Assembly: GCF_002878395.1 (NCBI RefSeq)
Contig: NW_025892616.1
Span: forward strand, 335,281 to 399,280
Length of the DNA: 64,000 nt
Direction of reading: 5' to 3'
Origin: Capsicum annuum
Taxonomy: Eukaryota > Streptophyta > Magnoliopsida > Solanales > Solanaceae
Positions 55,051 through 64,000 of this stretch are shown here, piece by piece. The notes beneath the pieces are model-generated. The model did no database searches, was not told the DNA's origin, and saw only the letters and a program-made list of their open reading frames with translations. The translations under genes were made by a program, and so were the position numbers. Every line of letters starts with the position of its first letter. Positions within the stretch are counted from its first letter, which is position 1.

Positions 55051-56832
55051 TCACGACCCAACCTTGGGCCTAGCCATCATGGGTATCTCAATCTCACCGA
55101 GGGCATGAGACCACCCCCATAGCCTTTCCAACCAAGCAAAATCTAAATAATAACAAAGGAAAAGATAACCAGAGAATAAGATAAAATAGTTAATGTGACT
55201 CAAGAATAAACTCTAAGAGTCAACAACACCATCCAACCCATACAATTCCACAAAAAGCCTCTAACCCAATCTAAATATAAAACTAGGTTGGGATATGCCC
55301 TCGACCCTAACAGTAATAATGACAATGATAATCTTAATGTGAACTCTTCAATTCTAAAATATGGAAAGAAACTAATGGAATAACCAAGATTTTCAAAAGA
55401 TGGAAGCTCACTACTTCACCACAAACCCAATAGACGATTATACTACCTAACACTACACAAACTAATAGAAGAAACCCCCAAAGCCCTACATCATGAAAGG
55501 ATCTAATGTCCGAGGATGGTTAGCAAGGTGAACACTAGCATGTAACTCGGGTAGGATAAAATAATATAATTTTCCAAAACAAAACTAATCTTAATGTACA
55601 TGCTTACATACATGAATACAATTACATAAATAAGATATTGGGATAAGTTATAGGGTTTAAGAATGAGATTTAGAATCATTGACCTAGATAGTATAGTTCT
55701 AACTAGCCTAAGGGAACCCACAGGCTATATGAGTTCAGCTCCCCCTGCTGAAAGGGTCCCAATGCATGCTAGCCGAATGAACTAGGAAAATTTGAGAAAG
55801 GGCCAGGGAATTCATGACCTTGGCCATTCTAATATATGTATATATATATATATATAGTTATGAACTATGCATACGGAAACCAAGTCCCCCATGCTAGAAA
55901 ATATGATTTCCAGAGTCGGTACCTAGGATATCCACTTTACACGGCGAGCTACACAACCCCCTTTAAGCCCAAACGAAAATAATTACACATAAACTATCCA
56001 TTTAACCATGGAGTCATCCATTTAGGAATTTACCGGTGGTATCCTTATACCAATTAATTATGCTTGCAAACCCATTCTATTTTGCCAAATTAGTTATCCA
56101 ATTAGACTCCAAAGTTCTAATTTAAAACCATTCCATAGCCACCAATGCTTTTTAAAACCATTCAAATCCAAACCATGGCCACCATGGCCTTCCAAAACCA
56201 TTCTATGCAATGTAATAATTTCAAAACTGATTAAATTATGCAAATAGCCATGTTTCAAAACCAATTTCATAAGGTGGATTAAGGTTATTACCAATTCCAA
56301 TACTAAAATCCATAAATTTTGAGGGAATCCATAACCCCCATCCCATCCACCATGCCTATGCACCCTAATGGGTTTCAAAATTCATAAATAAAGCATAAAT
56401 AAATGCATATAATCATCCAAAACCCTCAACCCAAATTAAAAAAAATAATTAAACCATATAAATACCAAACCATTGCATGCCAAGAATAAATACAAGTTTA
56501 GGGAAGATATACATGCCTAAAACACAAAGGGATTTAGGAGAGAAACCATAAATTGAGCCCTAGATGTTCAATCCCTAGAATCCCTACCTTGCTCTTAATT
56601 GGGGAATTTGAGAGAGAAGAGACTGTTTATGTTAAGTTACATAGGTGAAAATAGGTCTAAGGGAATGTTTTATGTCATAGAATAGTAATGGGGTGAGGGT
56701 AAAATACCATTATGCCCTTAATGATATCGTGCAGGAATTCTAACTCCAATCGCTACGAGTCTCATAACGACTCATAGTCACTAGACATGATTCATCACCA
56801 AAACTCATAGTCTGGGCACTGACTCAGGGTAA
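55051..56832 (-). mobile_element. 5' LTR of element F, truncated
   Basis: LTR 3' end GGTTGGGTCGTGA on the minus strand beside the primer site. R/U5-like blocks (GGATGGTTAGCAAGGTGAAC, near 55513-55532) and the segment 56500-56832 shared with 49193-49520. The LTR start is missing: homology to the 3' LTR ends at GACTCAGGG, and a different LTR (G) begins. (TA)n run at 55839-55856. Confidence 0.75.
55839..55856. repeat. (TA)n microsatellite
   Basis: Nine uninterrupted TA units inside LTR F. A shorter, related TATATATATATA lies in LTR G near 57530. Confidence 0.9.
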
Positions 56833-58035
56833 CACAACCATACCCGAGGCCTTGTCGTAATAGGCATCCTAAGTCCGACTTGGACCGGAGACCACCCAAC
56901 CCAGCCTCAAACTGTTTTCCCTAAGTTGGATAAATTTAGAGCATATAACAAGATAGTGTAACAACTCACATAAAGTCTCTCGGATAGGATCACGAACATG
57001 ATTGACCCAACCCATTCCAACTGTCCCATACCAACTGTCCAACCATACCAAGCCAAACCAAAACCATAAATCCAACCATAACCAAATAAGTTCCATTAAT
57101 AATTAAATATGTAATACTAAAATAAAATACAATGGAACAGCCCCAATACTAATGCTGACACTAATACTGATCCCACCCATTCCAATACATAGTAGTTCCA
57201 CAAAAGCCTTTAACCAAAAGAATACAAAAATCTGGTTGGGACATACCCCCAACTATAGCCAAAACCAATATCCATAAATAATCCAAAGTATGAAACAATA
57301 TCTATGAATTGTTCTAGAAAAATGAAATCTCACCACTTCAATCCAAAGCTGACCCCCAAATGCTTGAATGCTAAGATAGAGGAGTAAAATAGTCAGTTTC
57401 TGCATCACGTGGGATACAACCGTTCGAAGATGGGTTAGCAGGTGAACGCTAGCATTAACTCAGGATCAGGATAAAATAATACCATTTAAGAAAACCAAGC
57501 AAAACCATCCATATGTTCACAACCCATACATATATATATATAACCATGTCGAGAAAGGAAACTGGGTTTAGCATTCATTCAAAACCTTTAACATGGGTAT
57601 GTGAAGCTTAACCATCCTAAAACCATCCACGAGCTACATGGGTCTTGTATAACCTCCTGAACGGACCTCAATGAATATAGCCGCTAAATCAAAGATACCA
57701 TAAGAGTCGAGGATTCCCATGTACCCTTCACTAAACATAAAACATATACACAGTGTACCTAGAAGATTCATGTGTACCTTATAAGTATCATATAAGGTCT
57801 CCATGGCCTACCCTCATGTCGGCAAATATGAGTTTCTAGTGTTCATCCATTAGACTCCTACCTTCACAGTTAGCTTTCACACCCTGTCATTATTGCCCAA
57901 TTAAAAACTATTTTCCAACCAAACAATTATTCCATTATTATTAGCCCAGGCTATTAGTTGTGATATCATCATATGGTCTATAACTTGCAAGTATTGTCCT
58001 TAGCCAAACCTTTTAGTGGTCAAAGGATTCCCATG
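56833..58035 (-). mobile_element. LTR fragment G (minus strand)
   Basis: Starts at a decayed ACGACCCAACCCGAGGCC-like LTR 3' end. Colinear with LTR F's R/U5 blocks: ATTCCACAAAAAGCCTCTAA (55245) against AGTTCCACAAAAGCCTTTAA, the CTGGTTGGGACATACCCC block, and GATGGGTTAGCAGGTGAACG (57434). No internal region on either side. The right boundary is approximate. Confidence 0.6.
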
Positions 58036-58819
58036 CACCCATTGACTTACCCCAAAACAAGGCCATGTCATATGGGAACCTCAAGCCCACAAGAACTGGA
58101 GGTCACCCCGATAACCCATCAAAATTATAACATCAAAAACAAGGGTCGAGTAAATCCCAACCATATAATAAGATAGCGGAAAACATACTACAAGTCATAA
58201 CTTAAACAAATCTAAACACTTCATTAGATTCATCAGCTAACCAATATACCCAAGTCCTCAGTCATCCATAATAACTTTGTATAAACTAAGGTTTAGAAAT
58301 GTATATATTGGGAAAACACCCCGGCAATAGCCAAACTAAGTCAAAATGAGACTAAGTCTAAAGATAGGGGACCAAGAAGGAAATTCTTCCAAATAAGGAA
58401 GCTCACCATTCTGTTGTCAATACAGGAACTGTTTCAATCACCTTATCTCTGTGTAGGAAGATAAGATGATGCTCCAGACCCTATGTCGCGTGGAGACATA
58501 GCATTCGGAGATGGTTAGAGGTTGGAACGCTAGATGTAACTCAAGGATAGGGATTAAATAGCATCATCATTCAACAACAAGTCAATATATATCATATTCA
58601 ATCTTATTCATAACCTTATCGATATATATAGACATATCACATTATAACCAAAGGGGCAAATCATATCAATACTTTGAAAACACTCATTCATTATACGTGC
58701 AATGGAGGACTCCAACCTTCTACACTTATAGATTCAAGCATTTCTCATTAGAAACAGGACTTTAACCATATTCATATATTACCAAATAAGGGACTCTCAC
58801 CACATACACATCTATTTTA

Positions 58820-59024
58820 GTGAGGGACTCTAACCACTCACACGTAATCATATAAGTGAGAGACTCGAACCACTCACACATATTCATATGAGTAAGGGAC
58901 TCTAACCACTCACACACATTCATATAAGGAAATCGAACTACTTACACATATTCATATGAATGAGGGACTCTAACCACTCATACATATTAATATAAGTAAG
59001 GGACTCTAACCACTCACACATAGT
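58820..59024 (-). repeat. ~35-bp tandem array in LTR H
   Basis: Six units of GTGAGGGACTCTAACCACTC plus ACACATATTCATATAA-like text, starting near 58820, 58856, 58892, 58928, 58961 and 58996, 33-36 bp each. Looser GGGACTCTAACC words continue to about 59215. Related GGGACTTAAACCCAT words recur at 60770-61025. Confidence 0.85.
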
Positions 59025-60077
59025 AGGCAAGTGACTCTAACCTCATGCCATATTAGATAGGGTACTCTAACCCCAAGTCAATTAATTTGGAGAGGCACTT
59101 CGACCTCATAATATCTCATTATGCAAGGGACTTTAACCATAAGTAATTTATTTGGCAAGGAAATTTAGCCTCAAGCCATCACGACTATCATTAGTCGACA
59201 TTGGGACTCTAACCCTTTATCCATGCATCCACATACAATCAATTCGACACATAAGGATTTTAACCTAATTATCCAATTTCAACTCCATACATGACCACAT
59301 GGTCCTTATGGGAGCCTTCATTGCTCAACCATTTAGATAGGCCAATGCCTTAATTTAACTTATCGTACAATTCAAACTATGGTCCTCAAAACCCTTACAA
59401 GCTATTAACACTTCATTAGCAATTTTATACCAAAATTTAGCTCAACACACAATTCAAGTTCATTTTCATGTTAGGGACTTTCCTTTCTAATTCATCAAAC
59501 CATCAAGGTTATTAATTACACAATAAATGGCTCCTCTTACCTTCATAGTATCAGTTATCAAGCATTCATACATATTGGTCCATTACCTAGTTCTAAGCAT
59601 CATCATCATGTAACTAGACATCTCACTTAGACATTTTCACAAACACCTTGTGTACATACCTTTACCAAGGTCAATTTTATGGTACAAATCATCAAGACTA
59701 GGGTTACTCAAGACCCACAAGTCAGACCACATACAACAAGTATTCAAGTGTGCAAACTACCATCAATAACATGTATATACATAAGTCTAAGCAAGAATCA
59801 TCATTATTCATCACTAGGCAATAAACCATTTTTTATTTAATTTCAAAACCACCATGTACACTTACTAATCCAAGTGTGAAATACATGGGTTTATAGTTAT
59901 TTAGCAAGGGGAAGAGTTAAATGCCTTATACAACTTAAATCACCAAGAATATTGACTTCACTTTGCCTCTTGAAGATCACCCTTGAAACCCTAGCCTCTA
60001 ATCTTTCAAAGATGAGCTTGACAGAGTATTTAGGGTGTTTAATATATCAAAATGGATGTTTAGGAGGTTACAAGCAC

Positions 60078-60084
60078 TTATATA
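60078..60084 (-). promoter_or_regulatory. TATA box of LTR H
   Basis: Minus strand TATATAAG within CTCACTATATAAGTGC. The GACTCGTACC cluster is 80-390 bp upstream in LTR orientation. Confidence 0.55.
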
Positions 60085-60164
60085 GTGAGAGGGCTTAGGG
60101 TTTTAGGTATGGTAAATGACCACCAGGCCCTTAGATAAAAGCTGGAGATTAGACCCATCCAGGG

Positions 60165-60470
60165 GTACGACTCACTTAAGTGACTCGTACCCTAGGCTTC
60201 TACTAGGTCACACACACTATTAAGGGTACGACCATACACCCTTGAGTTGTATCCAAAGGGTAAGACTCACCCCTAAATCATACACAACACCCATACCAAA
60301 ATTACTCCACTTTTGATTGAGGCATCACTCTATATGATTGGCCTTAGTACGACTAGTAACTTAAGGTACGATTGGTTGGAGCCTCACTCATACCTAGGAT
60401 AGTGAGTGACCCTTATCAAACTACCTAGGGTATGATAGGTGGCCACCAACTCGTATCTAAAGGTTATGAT
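60165..60470 (-). repeat. Palindromic ACGACTC motif cluster in LTR H
   Basis: GGTACGACTCACTTAAGTGACTCGTACC is a near-perfect inverted repeat at 60173-60200. Further GGGTACGACCATACACCC, GTAAGACTCACCC, GTACGACTAGT and GGTACGATTGG words follow. Confidence 0.75.
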
Positions 60471-60545
60471 GGTACCCTTAGAAGTACCAAATCCAGAAAT
60501 ATCAAATGAGGGAATTTTTCAATGGCTCAAAGTCTAGGTGTTTCA

Positions 60546-60560
60546 ATTCTCCCCCACTTG
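60546..60560 (-). promoter_or_regulatory. Polypurine tract of element H
   Basis: Minus strand AAGTGGGGGAGAAT directly before TGAAACACC. Confidence 0.8.
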
Positions 60561-61099
60561 GATCATTTGTCCATGAATGATGGGTAAGGCAAGCATAAAC
60601 AGAAGTTAACATATTATCACACATCAAACAAACCTTTTAACAAGTTAGAGCAAGCATAAAATATGGATTCCATACACACCATGCTCATAATCAATCAATT
60701 ATTTACTTTATCGTCTTTGGAACTCAAACCCATTATTCATCAAGACATTTGTTCATTTCAAAGCTTAGGGAATTAAACCCTTTACTTATCAACAGTTTCT
60801 CATTTCACAACTTAGGGACTTCAACCCATCAACTTATCAAGGATACTTTCTCAATTCAAGGATTAGGGACTCAAACCTATTATTTACCGAAGACATAAAT
60901 CAACTCAAGATACTAGGGACTTAAACCCATCAGAATAAAAGACACATAATTTCAAAACATTAGGGACTTAAACCCATGGTCTAACACGACACAAATCACT
61001 GAGCATATTGGGGACTTTAACCCAGTGTTTATCAAAGACATAAATCAAAGCAAGAAGATCAACACAAACCTCTATTCTAAGTTTTCAAAATGGGAAACA

Positions 61100-61640
61100 A
61101 CTATGGATTCTTGGACTTCAGGTACTTTTTCGGTTCCCAATAGCTTCATTGGACTTTTGGTTCCTCCATAGAACCTTCACCAAATACACCTCTTTCATTC
61201 ATAACCGATGAACTTTCCGATCCAAGATCCTCACCGAGATCTCCTCATAGGACAAATAGTTCAAAATACTGACATCCCCAAAGGTAAAAACCAACGATGG
61301 ATCACCCACACACTTCTGCAACATAAAGACTTGGAAAACAGGGTCAATGGAGTTCATACTAGAAGGTAACTCAAACGCATAGGCAACATTGCCAACCCTT
61401 TTTACAATCAAGTAGGGCCTAACATATCGGGGCCTAAGCTTTCCCTTCTTACAAAACTACATCACTCCTGCACTTTTAGGAAGACCCAATTGCCAACACT
61501 AAACTCTAATTCCCTACTCCTCAAATCCGCATAGGACTTTTGGCGACTATGAGCCATTTTCAACCTATCACGAATCACCTTTACCTTCTATAAGGCTTAG
61601 TGAACTAAATTGGGGACAAACAACATACCCTTGCTAACTT
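61100..61640 (-). pseudogene. Integrase C-terminus and chromodomain of element H
   Basis: Readable pieces on the minus strand: KSYADLRSRELEFSVGNWVFLK (61490-61550), the GPY-like block (RRESLGPDMLGPYLIVKRVGNVAYAFELP, 61370-61450), VFQVFMLQKCVGDPSLVFTFGDVSILNYLSYEEISVRILDRKVHRL (61199-61340), then WEPKKYLKSKNP as the WEAE-type end. The upstream integrase is missing beyond 61640, where unrelated DNA begins. Confidence 0.78.
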
Positions 61641-61959
61641 TGTACCTTTAATATCCTATATTTTACTTTTACTTGCTCTAATTATATGGAACTAGGTATA
61701 GCATTGTGGTGTAGGTAACGAATGAGATTTGTTATGCAAGTATTAATGGTGTAGATGGAATTATAGATACTGCCCATACAGTTTAATGTGATGCGACCAA
61801 GTTAAAGTTGATACAACTATTTAAACTTGGGATCGTAAGTTTGTATTTGAATCTAAAGTTTAAAGTGACCAAGTGTGTATAAGTTTAAGGTTAGACTAAA
61901 GGGGTTAGGAGTTGAAAATGGAATAAAATATTAAGGTGCTTACTTAACTTAATTAAGCT

Positions 61960-62220
61960 AGTAGGTGAGTCACCTAATTGAGCTATATATGCCAAGTTAA
62001 TGGACCAAGTCCATGAATTAGATTTGGGCCTTTATTAGAATACTTATTTGGGCTCAAATTAAGTAAAAGAAGAATAAAAATAGAAAAAAGGCCCAATCCT
62101 CACATCGGCCAAGGCCCAAATATAATTGAGCCCACCTAAGAAATTAAGCAAGTAGGTGCATCACCTATTTTGATATTTTGAGCAGCTTGAACTCCTTAAG
62201 TAGGTGCATCACCTACTTGG
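61960..62220 (+). repeat. AGTAGGTGCATCACCTACTT palindrome cluster
   Basis: Three copies: AGTAGGTGAGTCACCTAATT (61960-61979), AGTAGGTGCATCACCTATTT (62150-62169) and AAGTAGGTGCATCACCTACTT (near 62198-62218). The last is a perfect inverted repeat of GTAGGTG/CACCTAC around CAT. Confidence 0.8.
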
Positions 62221-63662
62221 ACCGATTTGATTAAATTTATGGTCCCAAAATTAGCTAGGTGGATTGCCAAAAATAGAGGCTTTACAAGAAGAAGTTGATG
62301 GTCATATCGGTCATTATTAATTCATAAAAAAGGGTTACACTTCACAAACTCACTCTACTTCCTTTAAAGAAACTAGGAGCAGCCCTATTTTCTTTTCTAG
62401 GGTTCTTGAAGAAACCCCAACCTTTGCAGCCCAAGGTAAGTGAAAACACTTATGTTTTATCCCAATTATCTCATGAAAGCTTAGGAAAACATGCTACAGG
62501 TGCCTAATTATAAATACATGGCAAAATATAGAACAAACTACTCACTCACTTTTTCTTGGTTATTAAGAGATCTATTTTCTTCTTTGGTTTAAAGTGTGAA
62601 GGAAAGTGAAAGTTGAAGTTCTTAAGGAGTTCCAATTTACAAGAATAAGTTGTAGAATTTAGGTAAGGTGACTGCTCTATTTTTTTATCCGTGTATATGA
62701 ATTTGATAGAGAATTATAGATGTGTTGTTATTGAGAACTCAAGAGATGATAAGTTTAATAATTGATTGCTACAATAAAAGGAATTTGGGGTTGTTTTGTG
62801 GAATGTTCTGTGTGTATATGTTGTGGGCTGCCAGGTTTTTGTTGGAGAAAGCTGTGACTAATTTGGATTGAAATATAGAATAAAAGTGTGTTGGTACAGC
62901 ACCGAACTAATTATTGCATTTATTACTATGCAATTTGTTTAACGTATTGTTTGAAATATGTAATGAAGCTGAGGTGGTTTCTGTGAATCTTATAAGAACA
63001 TGTATGGTATGTGGGTGTAATTAGATGGGAAAAAAGGTTAAGGTAACACCCTTTATTGATAGAGTAAGGGCTTACTGCCCAATTGCTATTTTGGTGAAGT
63101 TAAATAGCCAAAATGTGATGGTTAGTTGGCAATATTAGTTTACCATATATTTCATTGTAGATAAGTAATCTAAAAGGGCAAGAAGTAGAGTTGGGCTGGT
63201 ATTGGAGTTATACAACCAGGTATGTAAGGCATACTCCATTATGTACTCTTTGGTAGGAAATCGAACATTTGTTCCATCAAGTAAGATTCCAAGGTTATCC
63301 TATAAAAAGTGATACATAATAGCATCACATTACATTCCATGTAGCCAATGACCTTGTTCCTACTCTCTAATGTGTTAAAATACCTCGATACATGCTTATT
63401 ATTTGATCTGCACATTTATTTTCACTACAAATTTTCAAAAGCTTTTCGTTTACTCAAATAAGACCCATGTGTATTTTTAGCTTCTAAACACTTTATTTTG
63501 TGTGCCAACAGCTCCCAACCTCATTTTTGTTCCATTAAGTATCCATTTATATGTCTCTTATTAGCATATTATTGGTTCAAGGTACCATAATGTGATGACC
63601 ACCAAAGTAACAATCTCAAAGGCTAAATAAACTAAGTAACGCAAATCTGTAAAACGAATAGC

Positions 63663-63830
63663 AGCTCAGGGGCATAAGCCTAGCATAGGCTGATCTTGAT
63701 ACCTTTATATGTGGGTAGAAGCTCAGGGGCATAAGCCTAGCATAGGTCAATCCCAATATTTATATGTAGGTGGTAGCTCAAGGGCGTAAGCCTAGCATGG
63801 GCCGATCCTAATTTATCTATTTACCACTAA
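63663..63830 (+). repeat. 55-57 bp tandem array (three copies)
   Basis: AGCTCAGGGGCATAAGCCTA-type units start at 63663, 63720 and 63775. The 5' half of each unit (AGCTCAGGGGCATAAGCC, TAGCATAGG) is more conserved than the T-rich 3' half. Confidence 0.88.
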
Positions 63831-64000
63831 TCAGCTGGTCATTTGCATTATATATGGCTTACAAATATTATGAAGTAAGAAAGCTAAAAATGAAAAAAGG
63901 AACGTAATGTATGTAGTCCCACAAGTATACGTAAAGGTGGTCTACTAGTACTACTTATATACTTGTATCTGATTTTTATTAAGCTCTTGTATTGTGTGTT

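Larger units (their letters stand above)
58036..60545 (-). mobile_element. 3' LTR H of a minus-strand Ty3/gypsy element
   Basis: Minus-strand start TGAAACACCTAGAC at 60545, beside a polypurine tract and an integrase C-terminus upstream. It shares the GGAGATGGTTAGAGGTTGGAACGC block (58507 onward) with F and G. Motif cluster at 60165-60470 (GGTACGACTCACTTAAGTGACTCGTACC) and a TATA box at 60078-60084. The left boundary is approximate. Confidence 0.65.
61641..64000 (+). mobile_element. LTR-like sequence, plus strand, no coding region
   Basis: Holds an AGTAGGTGCATCACCTACTT palindrome cluster (61960-62220). An R-like stretch with CTTTTCTAGGGTTCTTGAAG follows (62391-62410), then an AAGGTAAGTG possible splice donor (62433-62442). 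A 55-57 bp tandem array lies at 63663-63830. No domain-bearing frame. The layout resembles a 5' LTR/leader, but neither end is visible. Confidence 0.4.

Noticed and set aside
58820..59024. Possible CRISPR-like array
   Set aside because: Direct repeats are adjacent and diverged without unique spacers, in eukaryotic LTR DNA; it is a minisatellite.
1..64000. Intact host protein-coding gene, tRNA or rRNA
   Set aside because: No conserved plant protein domain outside transposon proteins and no clear exon pattern; tRNA-like words are only primer-binding sites.

Overview
The window is plant nuclear DNA made almost entirely of decayed, nested retrotransposons. I found no intact host gene, tRNA, rRNA or CRISPR array. 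The sequence is AT-rich. The dominant families are Ty3/gypsy elements with about 2.0-2.6 kb LTRs of the form TGTAATACCCC...GGGGTGTTACA, an initiator-Met tRNA primer site, a gag with one CCHC knuckle, and a PR-RT-RNaseH-INT-chromodomain polyprotein. That is the Del/Tekay chromovirus lineage. The amount of this lineage and the style of its LTRs suggest a large solanaceous genome such as pepper (inference; no species-diagnostic gene is present).

Layout. 1-5820: 3' end of a Tat/Athila-like element (M) with its 3' LTR, interrupted by a solo LTR (A1, 1121-3684, target duplication CTTAG). 6153-9567: LTR, primer site and truncated gag of a second family-A element (A2). 9568-10604: unassigned LTR-like DNA. 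10605-17350: a minus-strand RTE-type LINE, decayed, split in three by two solo LTRs (K, 11476-13518; A3, 14779-16997, target duplication ACTTG). 18013-30872: a plus-strand solo LTR (B, target duplication ACCTG) that was itself hit by the only structurally complete element, C (minus strand, 19317-29707, target duplication GTAAT). 31613-36342: LTR fragment I, LTR J and an integrase tail of another minus-strand element. 36343-49192: plus-strand element D, followed by a chain of chimeric integrase/partial-LTR units in tandem. 49193-56832: minus-strand element F with both LTRs truncated. 56833-61640: two more minus-strand LTRs (G, H) and an integrase tail. 61641-64000: LTR-like plus-strand DNA with a short tandem array.

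All coding regions are pseudogenes. Many stops look like CAG to TAG changes, and there are frameshifts and small deletions, including loss of the second integrase aspartate motif in C. In C and A2, and more brokenly in D and F, the modules would once have worked together: the LTR promoter and terminator, tRNA priming, gag capsid, protease, RT/RNase H, and an integrase with a chromodomain tail. None looks autonomous now.

The least expected pattern is that nearly every LTR, whatever its family or strand, carries a cluster of short family-specific GC-rich or palindromic repeats just upstream of a TATA box or of the presumed transcription start. The other unusual structure is the chain of repeated integrase-to-LTR junctions behind element D.
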